The notes under the pieces: generated by a model
What the model saw: the letters and a program-made list of their open reading frames with translations, nothing else
What the model was told of the DNA's origin: nothing
Database searches by the model: none
Shown: piece after piece, positions 1 through 9,080 of the stretch
Position numbering within the stretch: the stretch's first letter is position 1
Layout: the number at the start of each line of letters is the position of its first letter
Assembly: GCA_016789905.1 (NCBI GenBank)
Contig: JAEUQC010000203.1
Location: 1 to 64,000, forward strand
Reading direction: 5' to 3'
Source of the DNA: Bryobacterales bacterium
GTDB taxonomy: Bacteria; Acidobacteriota; Terriglobia; Bryobacterales; Bryobacteraceae
DNA: 64,000 bases
Translations under genes and position numbers: made by a program

Positions 1-7
1 CTTGACC

Positions 8-450
8 GCGGTCGGTGCGCTACCCCGACGCGTACCGTTCACACCCATCAAGCCCGGCCCCTCGCCAGTTGCGAAACCCGGTACCCTCCGGTCAAACGAA
101 CGCACCGACGAGTACAGTCCACGACCATCAGGCGCGCACCCGCGCCAGCAGCGTCTTGGCCGCGGACGGTGCGCTATGCCGACGCGTACTGTCCACACCC
201 ACCAAGCCCGGACCCTCGCCAGCCGCACAATCCCGGCGCCCTCCGGTCAAACGAACGCACCGACGAGTACAGTCCACGACCGTCAGGCGCGCACCCTCGC
301 CAGCCGCGCGCCCCTCGCGCCAGCAGCGTCTTGGCCGCGGTCGGTGCGCTACCCCGACGCGTACCGTTCACACCCACCAAGCCCGGACCCCCGCCAGCCG
401 CGAAATCCCGGCGCATTCCGGTCAAGCGAACACACAGTCGCCACTAACCC
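8..450. repeat. imperfect long tandem repeat, about 2.5 units
   Basis: Units begin at about 8, 162 and 337, each with a core reading GCGG(T/A)CGGTGCGCTA followed by CGACGCGTAC and a CACACCCA(T/C)CAAGCCCGG block. Periods are 154 and 175 bp, and the third unit runs into the end of the DUF1501 gene. Unit boundaries carry GCCAGCAGCGTCTTGGCC (from about 144 and 319), which resembles the last codons of the DUF1501 gene at 454-471. Read on the minus strand these give AAKTLLA against the gene's VAKKLLA. The array may therefore have arisen by repeated duplication of the gene's 3' end plus flanking DNA. Open frames on both strands here have no recognisable domain and I do not call them genes. Confidence 0.8.
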
Positions 451-1869
451 CTACGCCAGCAGCTTCTTAGCCACGTTTCCGTGTACGTCGGTTAAACGGA
501 AGTACCGTCCGGCGAACCGGTATGTCAACCTTGTGTGGTCTACACCCATCAGGTGCATGATTGTCGCCTGCAGGTCGTGCACATGGACCGGATCCGCCGT
601 TATGTTGTAGCTGTAGTCGTCGGTCTCGCCTAATATCAGGCCCGGCTTCACGCCGCCACCGGCCATCCACATCGTGAAACAACGCGGATGATGGTCGCGC
701 CCATAGTCCTTTTCCGTCAGCCGTCCCTGGCAATACACCGTCCGGCCGAATTCCCCGCCCCATAATACCAGCGTGTCGTCCAGCATCCCGCGCTGTTCCA
801 GATCCCGCACCAGCGCCGCCGCCGGCTGGTCGGTCTCCTTGCACCGTTTCGGCAGGCCGTCCTGCAATCCGCCGTGATGGTCCCAATCCCGGTGGTAGAG
901 CTGAATAAAGCGAACGCCACGCTCAGCTAAGCGCCTTGCCATCAAACAGTTATAAGCAAATGTTCCAGCTTTACGCGCGTCCGGTCCATAACTATCTACC
1001 ACCGCCGCCGGCTCCTTGGATAGATCCACCAGCTCCGGCACCGAGGACTGCATCTGGAACGCCATCTCGTACTGCGCGATCCGCGTGGCAATCTCCGGAT
1101 CACCCAACTCCGCCGCCTTCGCCTGGTTCAGCTCTCCCAGCGTATCCAGGTACGCCCGCCGGTCCTCACGCGAGAAACCCTCCGGATCTCGCAGATATAA
1201 AACGGGATCCCCCACACTCCGGAACTTCACGCCCTGGTAGCGGGTAGGCAGAAACCCGCTCCCCCACAGCCGGTCATACAACGGCTGGCCGCTCCCGCCC
1301 TGGCCCGGCGAGATCATCACCACAAATCCCGGCAAGTTCTTCGCCTCCGCCCCTAACCCGTACACCATCCACGATCCGATGCTCGGACGGCCGGCGATTT
1401 GCGAACCGGTTTGCAGGAAGGTCACCGCCGGGTCGTGGTTGATGGCTTCGGTGAACATCGACTTCACGATCGCTATCTTGTCTGTTATCTGTGCGATATG
1501 GGGCAACAGTTCGCTGACCCAGGCCCCGTTTTGGCCGTGTTGGGCGAACTGGAACCGCGCCGGAACCACCGGAAACGTCGATTGCGTGGCCGACATTCCT
1601 GTCAAGCGCTGGCCCATGCGGATGGATTCGGGCAGTTCGGTCTTGTACTTGTCCACCAGGCGGGGCTTATAGTCGAACAGCTCCATTTGGGAGGGGCCGC
1701 CGGATTGGAATAAGTATATGACCCGCTTGGCTTTAGGAGCGAAATGGGGGGCGGTTTGGCTTTCGGCGCCGAGCAGCGAGCCAAGTGCGGCGGCGCCGAG
1801 GCCGGTGGCGGCACGGCCGAGCAGATGACGTCGCGTAAGTCGTTGAAAATATTCGTTTACCGGGTGCAT
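451..1869 (-). CDS. DUF1501 family exported protein
   Basis: The product is 472 aa. A twin-arginine type leader lies near residues 12-30 (LTRRHLLGRAATGLGAAALG), so Tat export is likely. The body has hallmarks of DUF1501, an alkaline-phosphatase/sulfatase-like fold: a WDHHGG motif, then LWGGEFGRT and GRDHHPRCF, which carry the probable metal-binding His/Asp residues. The start lies 2 nt after the stop of the upstream PSCyt/PSD1 gene on the same strand, so the two form an operon. This pairing is typical of Planctomycetes and Solibacteres; the substrate is unknown. The last codons (AKKLLA) are echoed in the repeat array immediately downstream. Confidence 0.93.
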   Translation of the reverse strand: MHPVNEYFQRLTRRHLLGRAATGLGAAALGSLLGAESQTAPHFAPKAKRVIYLFQSGGPSQMELFDYKPRLVDKYKTELPESIRMGQRLTGMSATQSTFPVVPARFQFAQHGQNGAWVSELLPHIAQITDKIAIVKSMFTEAINHDPAVTFLQTGSQIAGRPSIGSWMVYGLGAEAKNLPGFVVMISPGQGGSGQPLYDRLWGSGFLPTRYQGVKFRSVGDPVLYLRDPEGFSREDRRAYLDTLGELNQAKAAELGDPEIATRIAQYEMAFQMQSSVPELVDLSKEPAAVVDSYGPDARKAGTFAYNCLMARRLAERGVRFIQLYHRDWDHHGGLQDGLPKRCKETDQPAAALVRDLEQRGMLDDTLVLWGGEFGRTVYCQGRLTEKDYGRDHHPRCFTMWMAGGGVKPGLILGETDDYSYNITADPVHVHDLQATIMHLMGVDHTRLTYRFAGRYFRLTDVHGNVAKKLLA

Positions 1870-1871
1870 GG

Positions 1872-4865
1872 TCAGTCCTTTGTCACCGCTTCGTCAAGAT
1901 TCAGGATCAGGCTGGCCACGGAGGAGGCGGCGGCGAGCTCGGCGGGGTCCAAACTGGGGTCCCGGGGCGACTCGCCCTGCTTCAAATAGGCCTCAGATGA
2001 CGCCAAATCGTGCTTAAAACGTGCCAAAAAGCGGTCATAAACGCGCAAAAGTGACACTTTTTCGACACTTTTTGGCGCTCTTGCGAGCACCAAACGCCAC
2101 CCGAAGGCGACGCGGGAGGCGGCATCCGGCCCCCCTTCGCGCATCATCCGCTCGCCGATTTTCCGGGCCGCTTCCAGGAACGCGACGTCGTTCATCAGGT
2201 TGAGCGCCTGGAGCGGGGTGTTGGTCCGTGTCTCGCGCACGATGCAGCCTTCGCGGGTCGGGGCGTCGAAATTCACCATCATCGGCGGCGCCACGGTGCG
2301 CTTCCAGTAGGTGTAAAGACTGCGGCGGTAGAGCCCCTCGCCGGTATCTTCCTTGTACCCGCCGCCGCCGCTCAACTCCTGCCACAGCCCAGCGGGCTGG
2401 TATGGCTTCACGGAAGGGCCGCCGATTTTGTTGACCAGAAGTCCGGAAGCGGCCAGCGCCTGATCGCGAACGAAAGGGGCGGCGAGGCGGACGCGCGGAC
2501 CGCGGGCGAAGAGGCGGTTTTCCGGATCGCGCTGCCAGGAATCGGGCGGCGCGGCAGAGCTTTGGCGGTAGGTGTCGCTCATCACGATCAGTTTTTCCAA
2601 GGCGCGTTGGTCCCAGCCACGGTCCATGAACTCGACGGCGAGCCAATCGAGCAGGTCCAGATGGACGGGCCACTCGCCCTGAGAGCCGAAGTCCTCCACT
2701 GTCTTTACCAGGCCCTGGCCGAAGAAGAGCTGCCAGGTGCGGTTGACCTGGACGCGGGCGGTGAGGGGATTGGCGCGATCAACGAGCCAGTAGGCGAGGC
2801 CGAGCCGGTTCTTGGGCCAATCGGGTTTCATGGGTGGAAGGAAGGCTGGGGTGGCGGCTTCGACGGGTTCGCCGTGGGCGTCGTAGGCGCCGCGCTTGAG
2901 GATATAGGCCTGGCGCTTGGGCCCCTCCTGCATCACCATGACGGTGGGAATTGTGGCGTAGTATTTGTCGCGTTCGGCTTGGGCTTTGTCACGAGCGGCC
3001 AGAGCCGCGCGGGCCTTGGCATTCATGGCGAGGTCGAGAAATGCCAGATGGAGTTTCGCCTTTTGCGGCTCGGAGCGTTTGGCGTCCGGCATGGCGGCGA
3101 CGGCGGCCAGCGGTTCAGTGACGAAAGTGGAGAGGGCCTCTTCTTCGGTCAAGGCGCGGTCGTAGACGCGCACGTCGCGAATGGCGCCGTGGAACCGGAG
3201 CCCGCCGCCGGAGCCGATCATAAAAGGAACCTTCGGGCTGAACGGATAAGTCAGTTCGTCGAAGGTGGATTTTATATTGGCGGGCTTGCCGTCGATCCAG
3301 ATGCGAATGCCCTTTGTCTTGCGGTTGCCATCGTAGGTGAAGGCAATGTGTTGCCACTGGCCGAGCCTCACCTTCTCGGTGGTCTCCAGGCGCATGGAGA
3401 TATCGGTATAGCGGAGCGTGGCAACGAAGTGGACGTTGCCGTTCTTCAGATACAAGCCGTAGCCGGAGCCCTCCCAATAATCCTCCATTCGCGAGAGAAT
3501 GGCCCCCGTGCCGCTCTCCGGTTTGATCCAGACGGAGAAGCTATAGGGGGTCATGTAGTTGAACTTGGCTTTGTCGCCCGCGTCGAAGCCGTTCTTGCCT
3601 TCAAACTTGAGTTCGGTGCTGAGATTCGAGTACACCAGCCCTTGGGGAACGGCCCAATCCGTCTTCGCTTTGCGGGCTTTTTTCTCCCATTTTTTTTGCT
3701 CGACGGCGAGCTTGGGGGCCCAGTCCGCCCAGGTCTTTTTCGTGTCATCGAGGGAGGCGTCCAACGCGGCCAGGCGCGTGGCCATCGTTGGCGTGGGCGC
3801 CTTGATCATCGGCTCGTCGTTGCCGAAGTTGTAGACCAATCCGCGCTCGGGAACATTGTTATAGAACGCGAACATGGAGTAGAAATCGCGCTGTCTTAAC
3901 GGATCGTATTTGTGATCGTGGCAACGCGTGCAACCCATGGTGAGGCCGAGCCAGACGGTGGAGGTGGTCTCGACGCGGTCGGCGACGTATTCGACGCGGA
4001 ACTCTTCTTCCACGATGCCTCCCTCGGCATTCGTACGATGGTTGCGATGGAAACCGGTGGCGATTTTTTGCTGGAGCGTGGCGTTTGGCAGCAGATCGCC
4101 GGCGATTTGTTCGACGGTGAATTTGTCGAATGGCATGTTGGCGCGAAAGGCGTCGATGACCCAATCGCGCCAGCGCCACATGTCACGAACGCCATCGCTT
4201 TGATATCCGTTAGTGTCGGCGTAGCGAGCGGCGTCGAGCCAGCGGAGCGCCATCCGCTCGGCGTGCGCATCGGAGGCGAGGAGTTTGTCGACAACGTTTT
4301 CGTAGGAAGCCGGGTCGCGGAGGAACGAGTCCACCTCCGCAGGGGTCGGCGGCAGACCAGTAAGGTCCAAATAGACGCGCCGGAGCAGCGTTTCCGGCCG
4401 CGCCGGGGCGTTCTGCTTGAGCCCTTCCCGTTCCAGGCGGGCACGCACGAAGCCGTCAACCGAGTTATGAGAAACGGGACGATTGGGGGCGACAAACGAC
4501 CAGTGGGCCTGCCACGGCGCGCCTTGTTCGATCCAGCGTTTCAACACGTCGATGTCACGCGCAGGCAGCGCGGCGTGGCCGGCATACTGCGGGGGCATGC
4601 GCAAAGCGTTGTTGGCGGAGGTAACGCGTTGATAGATGCCGCTCTTGGCCGGGTCACCGGGCACGACGCCGAACCGTCCGTTGCGAAGGTCCTTTTTGGC
4701 CTCCAATTCACTATCCAGCCGCAGCAGCGACTTGCGATTCCCGGCATCGGGTCCGTGGCAGGCGAAGCAACGGTCCGAGAGAATCGGCCGGATATCGCGG
4801 TTGAATTCGACCGGCTGCGCCAGCAAAACACCCGCACCGAGTACCGCCAATAAAAACCTGTTCAT
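1872..4865 (-). CDS. PSCyt1/DUF1549/LamG/DUF1553 cytochrome-type protein
   Basis: The product is 997 aa with an Sec-type signal peptide (residues about 1-17, ending LLAQ). The order is: a planctomycete cytochrome c-like domain with heme motif C33-F-A-C-H37; DUF1549 (about 135-345), which contains a second CTRCH; a LamG/concanavalin-like lectin insert (about 430-590); and DUF1553 (about 690-950). This is the classic 'PSCyt1-PSCyt2-PSD1' architecture with a carbohydrate-binding insert. It is probably periplasmic or outer-membrane associated and heme-containing. It is first in an operon with the DUF1501 gene. The function is not established in the family; a role in polysaccharide oxidation or degradation is only an inference from the lectin fold. 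Confidence 0.93.
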   Translation of the reverse strand: MNRFLLAVLGAGVLLAQPVEFNRDIRPILSDRCFACHGPDAGNRKSLLRLDSELEAKKDLRNGRFGVVPGDPAKSGIYQRVTSANNALRMPPQYAGHAALPARDIDVLKRWIEQGAPWQAHWSFVAPNRPVSHNSVDGFVRARLEREGLKQNAPARPETLLRRVYLDLTGLPPTPAEVDSFLRDPASYENVVDKLLASDAHAERMALRWLDAARYADTNGYQSDGVRDMWRWRDWVIDAFRANMPFDKFTVEQIAGDLLPNATLQQKIATGFHRNHRTNAEGGIVEEEFRVEYVADRVETTSTVWLGLTMGCTRCHDHKYDPLRQRDFYSMFAFYNNVPERGLVYNFGNDEPMIKAPTPTMATRLAALDASLDDTKKTWADWAPKLAVEQKKWEKKARKAKTDWAVPQGLVYSNLSTELKFEGKNGFDAGDKAKFNYMTPYSFSVWIKPESGTGAILSRMEDYWEGSGYGLYLKNGNVHFVATLRYTDISMRLETTEKVRLGQWQHIAFTYDGNRKTKGIRIWIDGKPANIKSTFDELTYPFSPKVPFMIGSGGGLRFHGAIRDVRVYDRALTEEEALSTFVTEPLAAVAAMPDAKRSEPQKAKLHLAFLDLAMNAKARAALAARDKAQAERDKYYATIPTVMVMQEGPKRQAYILKRGAYDAHGEPVEAATPAFLPPMKPDWPKNRLGLAYWLVDRANPLTARVQVNRTWQLFFGQGLVKTVEDFGSQGEWPVHLDLLDWLAVEFMDRGWDQRALEKLIVMSDTYRQSSAAPPDSWQRDPENRLFARGPRVRLAAPFVRDQALAASGLLVNKIGGPSVKPYQPAGLWQELSGGGGYKEDTGEGLYRRSLYTYWKRTVAPPMMVNFDAPTREGCIVRETRTNTPLQALNLMNDVAFLEAARKIGERMMREGGPDAASRVAFGWRLVLARAPKSVEKVSLLRVYDRFLARFKHDLASSEAYLKQGESPRDPSLDPAELAAASSVASLILNLDEAVTKD

Positions 4866-4909
4866 GATGGCCAGCTATGATCAAATCAAACTCTGAGGGA
4901 AGACGCAAT

Positions 4910-4938
4910 GTGACAAGGCGGGAGTTCTGTGATATAAA
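4910..4938 (+). promoter_or_regulatory. sigma70-type promoter for the sugar-acid genes
   Basis: GTGACA at 4910-4915 and TATAAA at 4933-4938 are separated by 17 nt. The predicted transcription start is near 4945, giving a leader of about 17 nt that contains the GAGGA ribosome-binding site at 4953-4957. It lies in the 96-nt divergent gap between the PSCyt gene (-) and the DapA-like gene (+). Confidence 0.5.
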
Positions 4939-4961
4939 ATTTCAGATTGATTGAGGAATCC

Positions 4962-5885
4962 TTGTCTACAACTTCCACACTTTTCGGCGTATACCCGATT
5001 GCCAACACTCCATTTCACACCGATGGCTCGGTGGACTACGATAGCCAGGACCGGCTGATCGATTATTTGCTGGAGCAGGGCGCGCATGGCCTGGGGCTGT
5101 TTGGAAACGCCAGTGAAGGGTACACCCTTTCCGCCGCCGAGCGGATCGCCCTGATGAAGCGGATTGCCAAGCGTGTGAACGGCCGAGTGCCGCTGGTGGC
5201 ATCCAGCGGGCATACGGGCACCGACGCGGCGGTGGAGTTGAGCAAGGAAATGGAAGACCTGGGCGCCGATTGTTTGATGGTGTTGCCGCCCTACTTTTTG
5301 AAGACCGACGGCGACGGGTTGATGTACTACTTCTCGGCAATATCGAATGCTGTAAAAATCCCAATCATGGTGCAGGACGCACCGTTAATGACGCAGGTGG
5401 CAATGCCGCCGGCGCTGTTGGCGCGAATGGGACGCGAGATTGAAAATGTGAAGTACGTGAAAGTGGAGGCGCCGCCAACGCCAACGAAGTTTACCGCGGT
5501 GGCGAAGCTGGCGGCCGGCGCGCTGACACTTTTCGGCGGGTTGAACTGCCAGTTCTTTATTGAGGAATGGCAGCGCGGGGCGCGCGGGCAGATGCCTGGC
5601 AGTGACCGGACGCGGGACCTGGTGGATATTTGGAACCACCTGGAAGGCGGAAACCTGGAAGCCGCATGGGCGCTGTTCACGCGGGTATTGCCGCTGCTCC
5701 GCTTTGAACTGCAACCGGGCCTGGGCGTTTCCGCGCAGAAGCACAATCTGGTGGCCGAGGGCGTGATCGCGAGCGCGCATGTCCGGCATCCGACGGCCGC
5801 GTTGGAGCCGGAAAGCCTGGCCGAACTTGCGCATTTGCGGGAACTGGTGCGCCGCGAAGAACCTGTAGCTGTCAGAAAAGCATAG
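4962..5885 (+). CDS. DapA-superfamily aldolase/dehydratase
   Basis: I place the start at TTG 4962, because GAGGA lies 4 nt upstream; the frame is also open from TTG 4947. The protein is about 307 aa, the usual length of the dihydrodipicolinate synthase/N-acetylneuraminate lyase TIM-barrel family. The GNASEGY loop (about residues 48-54) is the family's phosphate/carboxylate-binding GxxxE motif. The Schiff-base lysine is probably K167 in YVKVEAPP. The family's Y-N-x-P motif is replaced by VQDAP, so the usual catalytic tyrosine is absent at that position. The next gene is a sugar-acid type MFS transporter 3 nt away, and an enolase-superfamily gene follows, so a keto-deoxy sugar acid or related substrate is more likely than lysine synthesis. 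Confidence 0.85.
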   Translation: MSTTSTLFGVYPIANTPFHTDGSVDYDSQDRLIDYLLEQGAHGLGLFGNASEGYTLSAAERIALMKRIAKRVNGRVPLVASSGHTGTDAAVELSKEMEDLGADCLMVLPPYFLKTDGDGLMYYFSAISNAVKIPIMVQDAPLMTQVAMPPALLARMGREIENVKYVKVEAPPTPTKFTAVAKLAAGALTLFGGLNCQFFIEEWQRGARGQMPGSDRTRDLVDIWNHLEGGNLEAAWALFTRVLPLLRFELQPGLGVSAQKHNLVAEGVIASAHVRHPTAALEPESLAELAHLRELVRREEPVAVRKA

Positions 5886-5888
5886 AGT

Positions 5889-7130
5889 ATGCGCGTACCG
5901 CATCTGCGCTGGTGGATCGCCGCGTTATTGTTCCTGTCGACCGTAATCAATTACATCGACCGGCAGACGCTGTCGGTACTTTCGCCGGTGCTGACGCGGG
6001 AGCTAAACCTTTCGCCAATTGAATACTCGAATATTCTGACGGCGTTCCTGGCCGCCTACACGGTAATGTACGTGGGTTCAGGATTTCTGGTGGACCGCTG
6101 GGGGACGCGCCTGGCGTTGAGTGTGTTCATGGTCTGGTGGTCAGTGGCGAACATGCTGCATGCATTTGCGCAGGGCGTGTGGTCTCTGGGCATTCTTCGA
6201 TTCCTGCTGGGGATGGGCGAATCGGGGAATTTCATGGCGGCATTCAAAGCCGTCAGTGAATGGTATCCAGCGAAAGAGCGGGCGCTGGTGAACGGCCTGA
6301 TTAACGGCGGCGCGGCGATAGGCGCCGTGATCGCGCCGCCGGTGATCACATGGATCAACGCGCATTATGGATGGCAGCCGGCATTCGTTGTCACAGGATC
6401 GCTGGGCTTCGTGTGGCTGGCGTTCTGGCTGTTTCTGTACTATCCGCCGGACTCGCATCCGCGGGTGACGGAAGAAGAGCGGGCCTATGTACTGGCTGAC
6501 CCTCCGGTGGCGGCCGGGGCGGCTAAAGTACCGTGGCAACAACTGCTGCGCTATCAGCAGACGTGGGGCCTGCTGCTGGCGCGGTTCTTCTCCGATCCGG
6601 TGTGGTGGTTCTACCTTTTCTGGCTACCCAAGTATCTTGTGGAGCAGCGCGGCTTTACGATGGCGGAGATGGGCATGCTGGCATGGATGCCCTATCTGGC
6701 GGCGGACGCCGGGGCGCTGGTTGGCGGCTGGGTGAGCGGGCGGCTGATTGCGCGCGGATACGACCCGCTGCGCGCGCGCATGGCGGTGATGCTGCCGTTT
6801 GCGATGCTGATGCCACTGAGCCTGGCAGTGAACCACGCGCCGTCGCGGACGATGACGCTGACGCTGATCTGCCTGGTGACGTTTTCCCACATGGCGTGGA
6901 AGACCAATCAAACAACGCTAACGAACGACGTATTTCCGAAACCGCTGATCGGCACGGTGGCGGGCATACTGGCCTTTGGCAACGGGCTGGGCGGCACGCT
7001 ATTTACATGGATGACCGGATATGTGGTGCAGTGGTTTGGTTACGAAGCGATTTTCATTATGATGAGTGTGCTGCATCCGCTGTCGTATGTGATTGTACGG
7101 CGGCTGGTACGGCAACCGTTAGCCGCATAA
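5889..7130 (+). CDS. MFS transporter, anion:cation symporter (hexuronate-type)
   Basis: The product is 413 aa with 12 predicted membrane segments. The N-terminal NYIDRQTLSVLSPVL motif and the LGMGESGNFMAAFKAVSEWYP segment are typical of the ACS family (ExuT/galactonate/glucarate carriers). It begins 3 nt after the DapA-like gene and is surely co-transcribed. Context (a DapA-like enzyme, an enolase-superfamily enzyme and a GntR/FadR regulator) suggests import of a sugar acid. The exact substrate cannot be read from the sequence. Confidence 0.9.
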   Translation: MRVPHLRWWIAALLFLSTVINYIDRQTLSVLSPVLTRELNLSPIEYSNILTAFLAAYTVMYVGSGFLVDRWGTRLALSVFMVWWSVANMLHAFAQGVWSLGILRFLLGMGESGNFMAAFKAVSEWYPAKERALVNGLINGGAAIGAVIAPPVITWINAHYGWQPAFVVTGSLGFVWLAFWLFLYYPPDSHPRVTEEERAYVLADPPVAAGAAKVPWQQLLRYQQTWGLLLARFFSDPVWWFYLFWLPKYLVEQRGFTMAEMGMLAWMPYLAADAGALVGGWVSGRLIARGYDPLRARMAVMLPFAMLMPLSLAVNHAPSRTMTLTLICLVTFSHMAWKTNQTTLTNDVFPKPLIGTVAGILAFGNGLGGTLFTWMTGYVVQWFGYEAIFIMMSVLHPLSYVIVRRLVRQPLAA

Positions 7131-7154
7131 GCCCGGACCCAAATTTTGCGATTT

Positions 7155-7859
7155 CTACGGATCCATCAACTTCCAAGCATCCATCAACGACGCCTTCGCC
7201 CGGCCAATGTGCTTGCGAACCGCAGCCTGCATGCGCGGCAGGTCGCGCGCCTTGAGGGCCGCGACGATCTCTTCGTGTTCGGCCTGTTCAGCGGAAAAGC
7301 GCTTGGTGATTTCCTGCGCGGGGCGCGGGTCTTCGCGGGTGTTGCGCTCCGCGGCGTGGATGCGCGCGATGGTGAGGTGGGCGTTCAATCCTTTATAGAT
7401 TTCGGTAAGGCGGCGATTGCCGGCGGCCTCAATCAACAACAGATGAAGCTCGCTGTTCGCCTTTTCGTGCTTCCGCAGCACGTCTTCACTGGTGACCGGT
7501 TTGCGCAACAGTTCCAGCAGTTCGTCGAGTTTCTGCAGGTCGCTGGGGCGCACAACATTCATCGCTTTCTCAGCGGCCAGGCATTCCAGGGCGATGCGGA
7601 CGTCAAACGTCGCCTCAATATCTTCGAGCGACAGGGTAGCGACGAAAGTTCCGCTGCGCGGCTTGATTTCGATCAAGCCCTCGGTGGCCAACTGTTGAAT
7701 GGCGTGGCGCACGGGCGTCAGGCTTACGCCGAGACGTTCGGCGATCTCATCAACCTGCAACCGTTCGCCGGGCACGAAAAGCCGGTTCAGGATGGCGTCC
7801 CGAAGGTTTTCGTAAACCTCGTCGGTGGCGCGCTTGCGAGTCAGGCGGCGTAGTTTCAT
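7155..7859 (-). CDS. GntR/FadR-family transcriptional regulator
   Basis: The product is 234 aa. An N-terminal winged helix (about residues 10-70) includes the GntR signature RLGVSLTPVRHAIQQLATEG. A C-terminal all-alpha FCD ligand-binding domain (about 85-215) has the usual Asp/His pattern (DVRIALE, HEKANSELHLLLIEAAGN, EHEEIVAALKARD). FCD regulators typically respond to organic or sugar acids, so this is the likely local repressor of the transporter and the two enzyme genes flanking it. It is convergent with the MFS gene and divergent from the enolase-superfamily gene with only 18 nt between start codons. The minus-strand sequence TACAAT (7871-7876) could be its -10. Confidence 0.93.
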   Translation of the reverse strand: MKLRRLTRKRATDEVYENLRDAILNRLFVPGERLQVDEIAERLGVSLTPVRHAIQQLATEGLIEIKPRSGTFVATLSLEDIEATFDVRIALECLAAEKAMNVVRPSDLQKLDELLELLRKPVTSEDVLRKHEKANSELHLLLIEAAGNRRLTEIYKGLNAHLTIARIHAAERNTREDPRPAQEITKRFSAEQAEHEEIVAALKARDLPRMQAAVRKHIGRAKASLMDAWKLMDP

Positions 7860-7877
7860 CAGAATTTTCTATTGTAT

Positions 7878-9035
7878 ATGCGGATCACATCGTTAACAGC
7901 AAATCCAGTGCGGCTGCCGCGCGACTTCATGAACGCGCAGGGAACGGCCGGGTCCCCGACGGCGCTGCGCGGCGAAGGCAACTACCGCTGGTCCACGGCG
8001 TATCCAGTGCTCTATTCAGTGCAATTTGAAACAGCGCTGATTCGGGTGGAACTGGAGGACGGCACGGTGGGCTGGGGCGAGGCCCAGGCGCCGCTGGCGC
8101 CGGAGGTGGCCTGCGCGATTGTGGAGCATCTGCTGCGGCCGGCGATTGAGGGCATGGATTTCGCGGGGACCGCGGCGGCGATCGGAGCGCTGTGGGACCG
8201 CATGTACGCGACGATGCGCGTACGCGGGCAGAACGGCGGGTTCATGCTGGACGCGATGAGCGGGGTGGACATTGCGCTGTGGGACGCGGCCGGCAAGATG
8301 GCCGGCAAGCCGGTGTGCGAATTGTTGAGTGCGGCTCCGAAACGGCTAATTCCGGCCTATTTGAGCGGGACGTCCGGCGGTTCGACGGAAGCGCGAGCCG
8401 CCTTTGCGGCGCGGTATGCTGATGAGGGGCTGACGTTGGTAAAGCTCTACTATGAGAGCGAATGGCGCGACCTGCTGGCGATCGCTGATGCCCTGCCCGG
8501 AGGGATGCAATTCGCAGTTGACGCATTGTGGCATTTGCCGGCGCGCGAGGCTTTGGACATGGCGCTGGACCTGGACGCACGGGAAGCGCGATGGCTGGAA
8601 TGTCCGCTGTATCCAGAGGAGTTGGAGGCGCATCGCGCATTGGCGGCGGCGATGGAGACCCCATTGGCGATAGGAGAAAGCTATCGGACGCTGCGGGAGG
8701 TGACGCCGTTTCTGCCGTTCACCAAGGTGCTGCAGCCGGACCTGGGGCGGTGCGGAATAACGGGATCGCGGCAGATGGCGCGGGCCTTCGGCGGCGAGGT
8801 GGTTCCGCATTTGAGCATCGCCATGGGGCCGCAGATCGCCGCGGCGCTGCACTTTGCGGCGGCGACGGCGAATTGCGATCTGTGCGAGTTTAATCCGAAT
8901 GTACTGGATACGGCGAATGCGTTTCTGGCCGAACCGCTGGTCCGCGAAGGCGCGCACTATCAGACGCCGGCGCTGCCGGGTTTGGGGATTGTTTGGAACG
9001 ATCGCTTTCAGGAAGTATCGGGCAGGAGTCTGTAG
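7878..9035 (+). CDS. mandelate racemase/muconate lactonizing enzyme-like protein
   Basis: I choose ATG 7878 (MRITSLTA, matching the family's M-K/R-I-T start) rather than TTG 7872; the product is 385 aa. Enolase-superfamily features: DAMSGVDIALWDAAGK in the capping/barrel junction; VDALW, WLECPLYPEE and AIGESY supplying the three acidic Mg ligands in order; and a C-terminal VPHLS histidine region. The members nearest in style are sugar-acid dehydratases. No convincing SD precedes the start and the gap to the divergent regulator gene is 18 nt, so a very short leader is likely. A decayed partial copy of this gene lies just downstream (9081-9270). Confidence 0.88.
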   Translation: MRITSLTANPVRLPRDFMNAQGTAGSPTALRGEGNYRWSTAYPVLYSVQFETALIRVELEDGTVGWGEAQAPLAPEVACAIVEHLLRPAIEGMDFAGTAAAIGALWDRMYATMRVRGQNGGFMLDAMSGVDIALWDAAGKMAGKPVCELLSAAPKRLIPAYLSGTSGGSTEARAAFAARYADEGLTLVKLYYESEWRDLLAIADALPGGMQFAVDALWHLPAREALDMALDLDAREARWLECPLYPEELEAHRALAAAMETPLAIGESYRTLREVTPFLPFTKVLQPDLGRCGITGSRQMARAFGGEVVPHLSIAMGPQIAAALHFAAATANCDLCEFNPNVLDTANAFLAEPLVREGAHYQTPALPGLGIVWNDRFQEVSGRSL

Positions 9036-9080
9036 GCGGGAAAGTTCCGGGCAAGCGCAGCCCGCTGAGGAAAATCATTG

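Noticed and set aside
1..450. Possible CRISPR array at the left edge
   Set aside because: Units are 154-175 bp, imperfect throughout, without short identical repeats separated by unique spacers.
2562..3899. 445-codon open frame on the plus strand opposite the PSCyt/PSD1 gene
   Set aside because: It is the antisense shadow of a well-supported gene in high-GC DNA; the translation is Gly/Val-rich and has no domain.
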